Source: Thermococcus sp. (lineage in GTDB: Archaea; Methanobacteriota_B; Thermococci; Thermococcales; Thermococcaceae). From it: a stretch of DNA of 10,900 nucleotides. The stretch is from NCBI GenBank assembly GCA_027074805.1, contig JALTCK010000017.1, positions 1 to 10,900 on the forward strand, written 5' to 3'. The translations under genes and the position numbers were made by a program. The notes beneath the pieces were generated by a model. That model was not told the origin of the DNA. It saw nothing but the letters and a program-made list of their open reading frames with translations, and did not search any database. Numbering within the stretch: the stretch's first letter is position 1; each line of letters starts with the position of its first letter. Below, piece by piece: positions 1 to 6,718 of this stretch.

Positions 1-13
1 CTGAGGTGGTCCT

Positions 14-340
14 ATGGAGTTTGGGGAGCTGGAGCGCAGACTCGTTGAGTTTCGGGATGCCAGGAACTGGAAGCGCTATCACACGCCCAAGAACCTCGCG
101 ATATCAGCCGCTATTGAGCTTGGAGAGCTTTTGGAGCATTTCCAGTGGAAGAGCGACGGGGAGATACTGGAGGCGGCGAAGGACCCGGAAAGGAGGGAGG
201 CCATGGGTGACGAGATAGCGGATGTGATTATCTACCTCGTCCTGCTGGCCCACGAGCTGGGAATAGACCTGGATAAAGCCGTTGAGAGGAAAATCCGGAA
301 GAACGAGCTCAAGTACCCCCTTCCAGAAAGGCCTCTCTGA
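14..340 (+). CDS. MazG-like nucleotide pyrophosphohydrolase (dCTPase/RS21-C6 type)
   Basis: A 108-residue all-alpha NTP pyrophosphohydrolase that probably hydrolyses a nucleoside triphosphate, perhaps dCTP or a damaged nucleotide, to the monophosphate and pyrophosphate in the cytoplasm. The magnesium-binding pattern of the superfamily is visible: E35-x-x-E38, then 28 residues, then E67-x-x-D70. The segment NWKRYHTPKNLA (19-30) followed by ELLEHFQW (38-45) closely resembles the short single-domain dCTPase group, and the length suits that group rather than two-domain MazG. The ATG follows a good ribosome binding site (GAGGTGG at 3-9). A TGA at 2-4 could end an upstream gene outside the window. 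Its 3' end overlaps the convergent HIT gene by 32 bases. The family call is firm; the exact substrate cannot be read from the sequence. Confidence 0.9.
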   Translation: MEFGELERRLVEFRDARNWKRYHTPKNLAISAAIELGELLEHFQWKSDGEILEAAKDPERREAMGDEIADVIIYLVLLAHELGIDLDKAVERKIRKNELKYPLPERPL

Positions 341-767
341 GCGCCCTTATTTCATCATCGCCCAGCCTGTTCCTTATCCAGCGCTCCTTCAGGTTGAGGT
401 TCTCGTCCTCAACGTCCAGAACGGCCTTCCTCACGCCTCCCCTTGGCCGTTTGCAGTCCCCTTCCCATCTCGGGATCACGTGAACGTGCAGGTGGGGAAC
501 CGTTTGGCCTGCGGCTCTCCCGAGGTTCATCCCAACGTTGAAGCCGTCCGGCTTAAGGGTTTCTTCGAGCTTTTCCATGGCGAGGTCTACCCCCCTTACG
601 AGCGCCGATTTCTCCCCATCTCTGAGCTCCTCCCATCTCTCGACGTGCCTCTTCGGAACGACGAGGAGATGCCCCCTGTTGGCTGGATAGGAGTCGAGGA
701 GTATTCTTATCAGCCCGTCCTCGTAGAGGACGTTTTCGGGTCGGGGATTGCAGAAGGGACATTCCAT
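309..767 (-). CDS. HIT-family nucleotide hydrolase/transferase
   Basis: A 152-residue histidine-triad protein, a family that hydrolyses or transfers nucleotidyl groups from phosphoramidates or dinucleoside polyphosphates. The triad HLHVHVIPR is at about residues 92-100 from the chosen start; the middle histidine (about 94) is the expected nucleophile that carries the nucleotidyl intermediate. The N-terminal CPFC motif (residues 3-6) may bind zinc, as in many archaeal and bacterial HIT proteins, and the GHLLVVPKRH segment is typical. The open frame extends to a TTG at 779 and a GTG at 776, but the ATG at 767 is preferred: it has GGTG six bases upstream and gives the usual N-terminus MECPFC. 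The last 32 bases overlap the convergent MazG-like gene. The physiological substrate is unknown. Confidence 0.9.
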   Translation of the reverse strand: MECPFCNPRPENVLYEDGLIRILLDSYPANRGHLLVVPKRHVERWEELRDGEKSALVRGVDLAMEKLEETLKPDGFNVGMNLGRAAGQTVPHLHVHVIPRWEGDCKRPRGGVRKAVLDVEDENLNLKERWIRNRLGDDEIRALREAFLEGGT

Positions 768-783
768 ACCGAACACCAAAGGC

Positions 784-789
784 TTAAAA
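784..789 (+). promoter_or_regulatory. Possible TATA box for the membrane protein at 822
   Basis: TTAAAA lies about 35 bases before the ATG at 822, so initiation would fall near 811, next to the ribosome binding site GGTGGTGG (813-820). It is only a few bases from the opposing TATA-like element of the HIT gene. This is seen by eye only; there are no transcript data. Confidence 0.35.
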
Positions 790-798
790 CACCGGGGG

Positions 799-806
799 AA
801 TAAAAA
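799..806 (-). promoter_or_regulatory. Possible TATA box for the HIT gene
   Basis: On the minus strand this reads TTTTTATT. Its centre is about 35 bases upstream of the preferred HIT start codon at 767, which predicts initiation near 777 and a leader of only about 10 bases. That short leader also argues against the TTG at 779 as the real start. Confidence 0.4.
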
Positions 807-821
807 CCTCGTGGTGGTGGC

Positions 822-1052
822 ATGGAAGAAACGCTTGTCGTAATGGGGAGAACATATCGGAAGTTCTTCGCAGTGGGGATGCTCTTCCTGCTTACTGCCT
901 TCGCCCTCGTCATATGGCAGCCCTTTGGAAGGAATGCGTCGCTGACCCTGGGGATTGCCCTCTTCGCGGTGGCGTTCATTCCGCTGGAGATGGCGAGGAG
1001 GATAGCCAGAAAGATGGCACTCGTGGTGATGAGGAAGAATAGAAAAGCTTAA
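822..1052 (+). CDS. Small membrane protein, two predicted transmembrane helices
   Basis: I do not recognise this 76-residue protein as a named family. Hydrophobic stretches at about residues 14-32 and 40-56 should form a membrane hairpin, with the polar linker WQPFGRNAS between them. The C-terminus is strongly basic (MARRIARKMALVVMRKNRKA), so by the positive-inside rule both ends probably face the cytoplasm. The ribosome binding site GGTGGTGG sits directly upstream of the ATG. It is divergent from the HIT gene and lies 55 bases before the proteasome subunit, so it may be read into the proteasome-exosome operon, although psmA has its own candidate TATA. Function unknown. Confidence 0.7.
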   Translation: MEETLVVMGRTYRKFFAVGMLFLLTAFALVIWQPFGRNASLTLGIALFAVAFIPLEMARRIARKMALVVMRKNRKA

Positions 1053-1056
1053 TTAT
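1048..1056 (+). promoter_or_regulatory. Possible TATA box for the psmA-exosome operon
   Basis: CTTAATTAT overlaps the stop codon of the preceding small membrane gene and lies about 55 bases before the psmA ATG. Initiation would be near 1079 with a leader of roughly 29 bases carrying the strong ribosome binding site GAGGTGAT (1096-1103). This is a weak match, judged by position and AT content only. Confidence 0.3.
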
Positions 1057-1107
1057 CGACCCGCGAAGTATTGGGGAGGGAGAAGGAGTAAATTAGAGGT
1101 GATGTGA

Positions 1108-1890
1108 ATGGCGTTTGTACCACCACAGGCAGGCTACGACAGGGCGATTACCGTTTTCAGCCCTGACGGCAGGCTTTTCCAGGTGAATTATGCCCGGGAG
1201 GCAGTTAAGAGGGGCGCAACGGCCGTGGGGGTTAAGTGGAAAGATGGAGTTGCCCTTGCCGTTGAGAAGAGGATAACGAGCAAGCTTATAGAGCCGAGGA
1301 GCTACGAGAAGATATTCCAGATCGACGACCACATAGCCGCGGCCCCGAGCGGCATAATAGCCGACGCCCGCGTTTTAATCGACAGGGCCAGGCTGGAGGC
1401 CCAGGTTTATCGCCTGACATACGGCGAGCCGGTGCCGCTGAACGTTCTCGTCAAGAAGATATGCGACCTCAAGCAGGCTCACACTCAGTACGGTGGGGTC
1501 AGGCCCTTCGGCGCGGCCCTGCTGATGGCGGGCGTCAACGAGGAACCCGAGCTCTATGAGACCGACCCGAGTGGGGCGTACTTCGAGTGGAAGGCCGTCG
1601 CCATAGGGAGTGGAAGGAACACCGCGATGGCGATATTCGAGGAGCACTACACCGACGACATAGGTATGGAGGACGCCATAAAGCTCGCGATACTCGCTTT
1701 GGCGAAGACACTCGAGGAGCCGAGTGCGGACTCGATAGAAGTAGCTTACATAACCACCGGGGACAAGAGGTGGAAGAAGCTCTCGAAGGAAGAGGTCGAG
1801 AAGTACCTCTCCGAGATGCTGAAGGAAGCCGAGGAAGAGGAAGTTGAGGAGAGGGAGGAGGACTACTCCGAACTCGACAGCAACTACTGA
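1108..1890 (+). CDS. psmA: 20S proteasome alpha subunit
   Basis: The structural alpha subunit of the archaeal 20S proteasome. Seven copies form each outer ring, gating access to the beta-subunit chamber and docking the PAN ATPase. The N-terminal gate and helix signature GYDRAITVFSPDGRLFQV (9-26) is present, and RPFGAALLMAGV near residue 132 is typical of the family. Because it is an alpha subunit there is no catalytic N-terminal threonine. The usual VEYA after the signature reads VNYA here, which I recall as normal for Thermococcales. At 260 residues it has a family-typical core plus a highly acidic tail (about 228-260) ending in SELDSNY. The ATG follows GGTGA with a five-base gap. It is the first gene of the tight cluster leading to SBDS and the exosome subunits. 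Confidence 0.97.
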   Translation: MAFVPPQAGYDRAITVFSPDGRLFQVNYAREAVKRGATAVGVKWKDGVALAVEKRITSKLIEPRSYEKIFQIDDHIAAAPSGIIADARVLIDRARLEAQVYRLTYGEPVPLNVLVKKICDLKQAHTQYGGVRPFGAALLMAGVNEEPELYETDPSGAYFEWKAVAIGSGRNTAMAIFEEHYTDDIGMEDAIKLAILALAKTLEEPSADSIEVAYITTGDKRWKKLSKEEVEKYLSEMLKEAEEEEVEEREEDYSELDSNY

Positions 1891-1900
1891 GGTGGGGGGA

Positions 1901-2611
1901 ATGCCGATAAGCGTTGATAAGGCAGTGATTGCGCGGTTAAAGACTCACGGTGAGACCTTTGAGGTGCTCGTAGACCCTTACCTCGCCCGGGACTTCAAGG
2001 AGGGCAAGGACGTCCCCATCGAGGAGATACTTGCAACTCCCTATGTTTTCAAGGACGCCCACAAGGGCGACAAGGCGAGCGAGCACGAGATGGAGAAGAT
2101 ATTCGGCACCAGCGACCCCTACGAGGTGGCCAAGGTAATTCTCCGCAAGGGTGATGTTCAGCTGACGGCGGAGCAGAGGAAACACATGCTCGAAGAGAAG
2201 AGGCGCTATATAGCGACGATAATCCACAGGCATGCCGTCGATCCGAGAACAGGTTATCCCCACCCCGTCGACAGGATTCTTCGAGCCATGGAGGAGGCTG
2301 GGGTTCACGTTGACCTCTTCAAGGATGCCGAGGCCCAGGTTCCCGGCGTCATTAAGGCCATAAGGCCTCTCCTCCCGATAAAGATGGAGCTCAAGGTAAT
2401 AGCGGTGAAGGTTCCGGGCGACTATGTCGGAAAGGCCTACGGAGAGGTCAGGAAGTTTGGCAAGATAAAGAGGGAGGAGTGGGCCAGCGACGGCTCATGG
2501 CTCTTCCTCATTGAAATTCCCGGAGGAGTTGAGGAGGAGTTTTATGAAAAACTAAATGCCCTCACAAAGGGCAATGCTGTAACTAAACTAATAGAGAGGA
2601 AGGGACTATGA
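1901..2611 (+). CDS. SBDS-family ribosome maturation protein
   Basis: The archaeal orthologue of Shwachman-Bodian-Diamond syndrome protein (yeast Sdo1), 236 residues. In eukaryotes SBDS works with an EF-2-like GTPase to release eIF6 from the large ribosomal subunit; the same role is inferred in archaea. Three domains fit the sequence: an N-terminal FYSH domain (about 1-90), a helical middle domain (about 91-160) containing the conserved DPRTGYPHPVDRIL (114-127), and a ferredoxin-like C-terminal domain (about 161-236). The open frame runs back to 1844, but the ATG at 1901 has a G-rich ribosome binding site (GAGGTGGGGG, starting in the psmA stop region) and gives the normal N-terminus. It begins 10 bases after psmA. 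Its TGA overlaps the rrp4 ATG by four bases (ATGA), which suggests translational coupling. Confidence 0.95.
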   Translation: MPISVDKAVIARLKTHGETFEVLVDPYLARDFKEGKDVPIEEILATPYVFKDAHKGDKASEHEMEKIFGTSDPYEVAKVILRKGDVQLTAEQRKHMLEEKRRYIATIIHRHAVDPRTGYPHPVDRILRAMEEAGVHVDLFKDAEAQVPGVIKAIRPLLPIKMELKVIAVKVPGDYVGKAYGEVRKFGKIKREEWASDGSWLFLIEIPGGVEEEFYEKLNALTKGNAVTKLIERKGL

Positions 2612-3372
2612 GGAGGATTTTTGTAAAACCACGTGAACTGGTGGTCCCTGGCACTTTATTGGCTCAGGGGCCTTTTAAGAACGGTAGAGGGACTTTCAGA
2701 GAGGGCAACAGGATATATTCGACTGTAATAGGCCTTGTAGAGGTCAGAAAGGACATGATACGGGTTATCCCTTTGGAGGGCCCTTACATCCCGGAGGTTG
2801 GGGACAACGTACTCGGCAAGATAATTGACGTGAGGTTCTCCAACTGGAGTGTTGATATAGGGGCTCCCTACGAGGCCAATCTCCGCGTTCAGGACGCGAC
2901 CGAAGAGCGTGTAGATTTACTCAAGACTGACCTAAGGAAGATCTTCGACATCGGGGATATAATCTATGCCAAGATAAAGGCCTACAACGAGATAAACCAG
3001 ATAGATCTTACCACAAGGGGAATGCCTTTCAAAGGGGGACCACTGAGGGGAGGTCAGCTTGTAACGATAACACCCTCTAAGGTTCCGAGGCTGATCGGTA
3101 AGGGTGGTTCCATGATAAATATGATCAAGAGGCTCACCAGCACAAGGATAATAGTCGGCCAAAACGGATGGGTATGGGTCAGTGGAAAGAATGAGGAGCT
3201 TGAGAGGCTAGCCATAGAAGCCATCTTGAAGGTCAACAGGGAGAGCCACACTCAGGGACTAACGGACAGAGTGAAAGAGTTTCTCTTAGTCCAGCTCAGG
3301 GAGCTTAAAGAACAAGGAGTAATTGAGGAGATTCCCCGGATAGAGGAAAAGGGGGAAGGTGAAGAAGAATGA
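2608..3372 (+). CDS. rrp4: Exosome complex RNA-binding subunit Rrp4
   Basis: A cap subunit of the archaeal exosome. Three copies sit on the Rrp41-Rrp42 hexamer and feed RNA into the central channel. The 254 residues show an N-terminal beta domain (about 1-60, with VVPGTLLAQG), an S1 RNA-binding domain (about 62-138) and a KH domain (about 148-215) with the GxxG-type loop IGKGG at 163-167. The C-terminus is a charged, glutamate-rich tail. The start overlaps the SBDS stop by four bases and the gene likewise overlaps rrp41 by four bases, so it sits inside one polycistronic message. Third-position GC in the first 40 codons is 19 of 40 by hand count, far below the 33 of 40 in an SBDS segment, which is unusual for such a tight cluster. 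Confidence 0.96.
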   Translation: MRRIFVKPRELVVPGTLLAQGPFKNGRGTFREGNRIYSTVIGLVEVRKDMIRVIPLEGPYIPEVGDNVLGKIIDVRFSNWSVDIGAPYEANLRVQDATEERVDLLKTDLRKIFDIGDIIYAKIKAYNEINQIDLTTRGMPFKGGPLRGGQLVTITPSKVPRLIGKGGSMINMIKRLTSTRIIVGQNGWVWVSGKNEELERLAIEAILKVNRESHTQGLTDRVKEFLLVQLRELKEQGVIEEIPRIEEKGEGEEE

Positions 3373-4118
3373 TGGGCAAACCAGAGGATTTGAAGCTCAT
3401 AGATGAGAACGGTAAGAGAATCGATGGTAGAAAGAAATATGAACTCAGGCCTATAAGCATGGAGATCGGCGTTCTAAAGAATGCCGACGGTTCTGCCTAC
3501 GTTGAGTGGGGTAAGAACAAGGTTCTCGCGGCTGTTTATGGCCCGAGGGAGATTCATCCCAAGCACCTTCAGAGACCGGATAGAGCTATACTCAGGGTTC
3601 GCTACAACATGGCTCCTTTCAGCGTAGAGGAGCGCAAAAAGCCCGGCCCCGACAGGAGGAGCGTCGAGATAAGCAAGGTCATAAGGGGGGCCCTTGAGCC
3701 TGCCCTGATCCTTGAGATGTTTCCAAGGACCTCCATTGACGTTTTCATCGAGGTTTTGCAGGCCGACGCTGGAACGAGGGTTGCCGGAATCGTAGCGGCT
3801 TCCCTGGCTCTCGCAGACGCCGGGATTCCAATGAAGGACCTTGTCTCAGCCTGTGCTGCGGGTAAGATAGAGGGTGAAATAGTCCTCGACCTCAACAAGG
3901 AGGAGGACAACTACGGTGAGGCAGACATTCCTGTGGCGATAATGCCTCTGAAGAACGACATAACCCTGCTCCAGATGGATGGTTACCTCACTAAGGAGGA
4001 GTTCATTGAGGCCGTCAGACTTGCTATCAAGGGTGCAAAGGCCGTCTATCAAAAGCAACGCGAAGCACTAAAGGTCAGGTATCTCAAAATAGCAGAGGAG
4101 GTCGGTGGGGGTGAGTGA
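3369..4118 (+). CDS. rrp41: Exosome catalytic subunit Rrp41 (RNase PH-like)
   Basis: The active subunit of the archaeal exosome hexamer. It degrades RNA 3'-5' using phosphate and in reverse can add A-rich tails. At 249 residues it is a normal RNase PH-fold length. The catalytic acids are visible as D180 and D186 in the segment DNYGEAD, and the RNA- and phosphate-contacting arginines as R96-R97 in DRRSVEIS. The N-terminal ENGKRIDGR (13-21) is typical of the family. Two adjacent ATGs exist at 3369 and 3372. The first is preferred because GGTGA (3358-3362) then lies six bases away, close to the five-base spacing seen at psmA. It overlaps rrp4 by four bases and is followed immediately by its non-catalytic partner rrp42. 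Confidence 0.97.
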   Translation: MMGKPEDLKLIDENGKRIDGRKKYELRPISMEIGVLKNADGSAYVEWGKNKVLAAVYGPREIHPKHLQRPDRAILRVRYNMAPFSVEERKKPGPDRRSVEISKVIRGALEPALILEMFPRTSIDVFIEVLQADAGTRVAGIVAASLALADAGIPMKDLVSACAAGKIEGEIVLDLNKEEDNYGEADIPVAIMPLKNDITLLQMDGYLTKEEFIEAVRLAIKGAKAVYQKQREALKVRYLKIAEEVGGGE

Positions 4119-4929
4119 GATGGACGTCATGGCAGGGATAATGCGCGACCACATAATAAACCTTCTCAAGGAGGGCAAGAGGGTCGATGGTCGCGGCCTT
4201 GAGGACTATCGTGATTTGGAAATCAAAGTCAACGTCATTGAGAAGGCAGAGGGTTCCGCATGGGTAAGGCTCGGGAACACTCAGGTTCTCGTTGGCATTA
4301 AGGTCGATATGGGCGAGCCCTTCCCGGACCTCCCAGATAGGGGCGTCATAACGACCAACGTTGAGCTCGTTCCTCTCGCCTCGCCAAACTTTGAGCCAGG
4401 ACCACCAGATGAAAACGCAATAGAGCTCGCCCGCGTCGTTGACAGGGGGATAAGGGAGAGCGGTGCAGTTGAGCTGGACAAGCTGGTCATAGTTCCTGGG
4501 AAGCTCGTCAGGGTAATCTTCGTCGATGTACACGTGCTCGACCACGACGGCAATCTCCTCGATGCAACTGGGATAGGAGCCATAGCTGCCCTTCTCAGTA
4601 CGAGGATTGCGAAGGTGGTCTACAACGAAGAAACTGATGAGGTGGAGGTACTCGATGAGTATGAGCCGCTGCCTGTGAGTAGGATACCGATCCCCGTAAC
4701 CTTCGCGAAGATAGGCTCCACAATTCTCGTCGATCCGGTCTTGGACGAGGAGCGCGTCATGGATGGTAGGATAACCATAACGACCGATGAGAATGCCAGG
4801 ATATCCTCGGTCCAGAAGGGAGAAGGAGGCTCTTTCAAGCTCGAGGAAGTAATGTACGCCGTTGACACGGCTATAGAGAAGGCTTCGGAAATTAGGGAGA
4901 AGGTTCTTGAGGCAATTAGGGGAGGGTGA
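4111..4929 (+). CDS. rrp42: Exosome structural subunit Rrp42 (RNase PH-like)
   Basis: The partner of Rrp41 in the hexameric RNase PH-like ring. It is needed for RNA binding and assembly but carries no active site of its own. It shares the fold and the family opening KEGKRVDGR, yet the region equivalent to the Rrp41 catalytic aspartates (around LPVSRIPIPVTFAKIG) lacks the DxxxxxxD pair, as expected for Rrp42. The start is uncertain. GTG at 4111 follows GGAGGT at 4097-4102, gives 272 residues, aligns with the Pyrococcus N-terminus as I recall it, and overlaps rrp41 by eight bases. ATG at 4120 has GGTGA at an ideal five-base spacing and gives 269 residues. The open frame also reaches a GTG at 4105. 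The product call is firm; the start is about even. Confidence 0.95.
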   Translation: MSEMDVMAGIMRDHIINLLKEGKRVDGRGLEDYRDLEIKVNVIEKAEGSAWVRLGNTQVLVGIKVDMGEPFPDLPDRGVITTNVELVPLASPNFEPGPPDENAIELARVVDRGIRESGAVELDKLVIVPGKLVRVIFVDVHVLDHDGNLLDATGIGAIAALLSTRIAKVVYNEETDEVEVLDEYEPLPVSRIPIPVTFAKIGSTILVDPVLDEERVMDGRITITTDENARISSVQKGEGGSFKLEEVMYAVDTAIEKASEIREKVLEAIRGG

Positions 4930-4946
4930 AACCTTCCTTGTTCTGA

Positions 4947-4956
4947 TTTTATTTTT
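4947..4956 (+). terminator. Possible T-rich terminator after the exosome operon
   Basis: TTTTATTTTT begins 18 bases after the rrp42 stop codon. Archaeal RNA polymerase often terminates at such T tracts without a hairpin, and no strong hairpin precedes this one. A likely new promoter follows at 4973, which supports a transcription boundary here. Confidence 0.4.
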
Positions 4957-4972
4957 GCCTCGAGGGAAAAGA

Positions 4973-4980
4973 GATATAAA
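4973..4980 (+). promoter_or_regulatory. Probable TATA box for sepF
   Basis: GATATAAA is a good archaeal TATA-like element with a purine-rich flank upstream (GGGAAAAGA), as expected for a TFB recognition element. Its centre predicts initiation near 5003, giving a leader of about 28 bases before the sepF ATG at 5031. Confidence 0.6.
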
Positions 4981-4998
4981 GAGGAACCTCCAAATTAA

Positions 4999-5020
4999 CC
5001 CAGTCTCACGATTAACTGGG
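4999..5020. repeat. Inverted repeat at the predicted sepF transcription start
   Basis: CCCAGT (4999-5004) and ACTGGG (5015-5020) form a perfect six-base inverted repeat separated by 10 bases. ATTAAC is also directly repeated at 4994-4999 and 5011-5016. It straddles the predicted initiation point and its right arm runs into the G-rich stretch ahead of the sepF start codon, so it could be an operator or a short leader hairpin. Six-base arms can also occur by chance. Confidence 0.3.
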
Positions 5021-5030
5021 GGGACGTGTA

Positions 5031-5426
5031 ATGGGATTGTTTGACAGCCTTAAGAAGAAGGAAGCCGCTCCGAAGAAAAAGGTTCCCGCCTCCGTTAAGA
5101 AGGAGGTTGCCCCAAGGCGTGACATCGATGTGGTGCCTCTTGAGGAGGATGTCATTGCTGTGGAACTCGTAAAGCCTCAGATCAGGTACGTGAAGAAGAT
5201 AGTGGTGACCAGCTATTCCGACCTTGAGAGGATATCGGAGGAGCTCCAGGAGGGGAACGTGGTACTTGTTGATCTTACTCCTCTGGAGTCCAGACCGGAC
5301 CTGATCGAGAAGGTCGCAGAGCAGATAAAGGGAATGGTCAACGCTCTCGGCGGCCAGGCAGCTAAAATCTGCAAGCACGAGATAAAGCTGCTCCTGGTTC
5401 CGGCTGACATAAAGATCGCCAAGTGA
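5031..5426 (+). CDS. sepF: SepF-family cell division protein (FtsZ membrane anchor)
   Basis: A 131-residue SepF (DUF552) protein. In archaea SepF tethers FtsZ to the membrane at the division site. The N-terminus MGLFDSLKKK fits the membrane-targeting amphipathic helix. A lysine- and proline-rich linker (about 11-30) follows, and then the compact alpha/beta SepF domain (about 52-131) with IVVTSYSDLERISEEL and a central strand NVVLVDL. The length is normal for archaeal SepF. The ribosome binding region is G-rich (GGGGGGA at 5018-5024) rather than the clear GGTGA seen in most genes here. It lies 101 bases after rrp42 with its own probable promoter, so it is probably a separate unit from the exosome operon. 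Confidence 0.9.
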   Translation: MGLFDSLKKKEAAPKKKVPASVKKEVAPRRDIDVVPLEEDVIAVELVKPQIRYVKKIVVTSYSDLERISEELQEGNVVLVDLTPLESRPDLIEKVAEQIKGMVNALGGQAAKICKHEIKLLLVPADIKIAK

Positions 5427-5431
5427 ACTCC

Positions 5432-5438
5432 TTTTTAT
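5432..5438 (+). promoter_or_regulatory. T-rich element: possible sepF terminator or ZPR1 TATA box
   Basis: TTTTTAT begins six bases after the sepF stop. As a terminator it would end the sepF message. As a TATA element it would start transcription near 5460, about 27 bases before the ZPR1 ATG. The sequence does not decide between these roles, and both could apply. The rest of the 60-base gap holds only the ZPR1 ribosome binding site GGTGGTGAG. Confidence 0.3.
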
Positions 5439-5486
5439 CCATTGTCTTTGTAAGCAGGAGCTTTTCTCAATTATTTGGTGGTGAGA

Positions 5487-6173
5487 ATGAAGGATAAGAA
5501 TAAGAAGGCCAATGAGACCGGGGAGATACAGGTTCTTCCCCTCGGGGACTGCCCCATATGCGGGGGTAAGGGCACCCTAAAGGTCATCCAGCACGTCCAC
5601 GAGATTCCCTACTTCGGAAAGGTCATGGAGAGCACGATCTACTGTGAGAAGTGTGGCTATAGGAACGCTGATGTCATGATACTCGAGGACAGGCCGCCCA
5701 AGCTCTACACGGTGAAGGTCCAGAACGAGAAAGACCTCTTCACGCGCGTGGTGAGGAGCAAGAGTGGCACGATAGAGCTCGAAGAAGTTGGCGTCAAGAT
5801 AGAGCCGGGGCCGGCTGCTGAGGGCTTCGTCAGCAACGTCGAGGGTGTTCTAGAGAGGGTCAAGGAGACGCTTTTGATGGCGAAGGAGTTCAGAAGGCAG
5901 GAGGGGGATGAAGAGGCCGTCAATAAAGCCGACGAGATACTGGAGTACATAGAAGAGGTCAGGGAGGGGAAGAAGCCCCTTACAGTTAAGATAGCGGATC
6001 CCCTGGGCAACAGCGCGCTGGTAGGCGAGAAGGTCAAGAGCAGGCTCTTAACCCAGGAGGAAATAGATAGTTTAAGCCTCGGGCCCTACGTCAAGGTGGA
6101 GCCGGAGGAGGCTGAGAACGGGGAAAACCGGTCGAAAGAGGACGAGTCCTCCAAGGGGGAGGGTCAGAGGTAA
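5487..6173 (+). CDS. ZPR1-type zinc-finger protein
   Basis: An archaeal single-unit ZPR1 protein of 228 residues. In eukaryotes ZPR1 binds elongation factor 1A and is reported to help it fold; the archaeal role is not established but may also concern the EF-1A orthologue. The C4 zinc finger is complete: C22-x2-C25, then 27 residues including IPYFGKV, then C53-x2-C56 in CEKCGYRNADV. The ZPR1 domain after it contains the conserved IADPLGNSA (about 169-177). The C-terminal 25 or so residues are a highly charged, low-complexity tail that is probably disordered. The open frame goes back to TTG 5475 and two GTGs inside the ribosome binding site; ATG 5487 is the sensible start. Its stop overlaps the convergent ASCH gene by 10 bases. 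Confidence 0.9.
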   Translation: MKDKNKKANETGEIQVLPLGDCPICGGKGTLKVIQHVHEIPYFGKVMESTIYCEKCGYRNADVMILEDRPPKLYTVKVQNEKDLFTRVVRSKSGTIELEEVGVKIEPGPAAEGFVSNVEGVLERVKETLLMAKEFRRQEGDEEAVNKADEILEYIEEVREGKKPLTVKIADPLGNSALVGEKVKSRLLTQEEIDSLSLGPYVKVEPEEAENGENRSKEDESSKGEGQR

Positions 6174-6688
6174 ACCACTTCCCTCGTCAGGAGGTCCTCT
6201 ATCAGGCTCTTCACCCATTCCTTCCTTGTTTTCCTCGAGAGGTGGATTATGCCCTCCACGTGGACGCCGTATTTTTCCTTAAGCTCCCCCCTGCTCACGG
6301 GCTCTTTGAAGAGGAATGGCCTCTCCACCGTGAAGGCGTAGCCGTAGTCCTTTATGTACTCTCCCAGCCACTTCTTCCCGTTCTCGCCGTGGACGAGGCT
6401 TAAACCGCTCGTCTCCTTCGTCATCTCCCAGAGGGTATCTAGGTCGGCCTTTATCACCTCGCCGACCTCAAATCCACCCGCTATCGTCCCCCTCCTCGTC
6501 AGCGTCTGCTCCTCGTGGAGGCCGAGTCTCCTCAGCGTGTCCCTCAGCTCGTAGGGGTTTCCCCTTGCTATGTAGAGGAAGACCGTGTCCCCTTCCCGGA
6601 AGGCCCGGCTCTTCCTGATCTCGACCGTCTTAAGGCCTCGGAAGATGAGCTCTGCGTAGACTTGGTGGAGTGCTATGACGTGCTCCAT
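6164..6688 (-). CDS. ASCH-domain protein, putative RNA-binding
   Basis: A 174-residue protein with an N-terminal ASCH domain, a small PUA-like beta barrel thought to bind RNA or modified nucleotides. The diagnostic pattern G-x-K-x-x-E-x-R is seen as GLKTVEIRK (18-26), followed by the barrel strands GDTVFLYIARG (33-43) and GGFEVGEVI (71-79). The region after about residue 100, with conserved-looking YGYAFTVERPFLF, completes the barrel and adds a basic C-terminal helical tail. The ATG follows GGTGA with a four-base gap. The gene is divergent from a small membrane-protein gene and convergent with ZPR1, overlapping it by 10 bases. Its target is unknown. Nearness to the RNA exosome cluster is suggestive only, since the gene lies on the other strand under its own promoter. 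Confidence 0.8.
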   Translation of the reverse strand: MEHVIALHQVYAELIFRGLKTVEIRKSRAFREGDTVFLYIARGNPYELRDTLRRLGLHEEQTLTRRGTIAGGFEVGEVIKADLDTLWEMTKETSGLSLVHGENGKKWLGEYIKDYGYAFTVERPFLFKEPVSRGELKEKYGVHVEGIIHLSRKTRKEWVKSLIEDLLTREVVYL

Positions 6689-6718
6689 CCTTTCACCGCC
6701 ACTCCATCAGGGACAATC

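Noticed and set aside
282..803. Long plus-strand open frame opposite the HIT gene
   Set aside because: It is the antisense shadow of the HIT gene, whose catalytic triad and N-terminal CxxC are clear on the minus strand.
1168..1191. VNYA instead of the usual VEYA in the proteasome alpha N-terminal signature
   Set aside because: I recall the same Asn in Pyrococcus and Thermococcus alpha subunits, so it looks like a lineage feature rather than a defect.
1801..1875. GA-rich repetitive stretch at the end of psmA
   Set aside because: It only encodes the glutamate-rich C-terminal tail typical of Thermococcales proteasome alpha subunits; there is no true tandem repeat unit.
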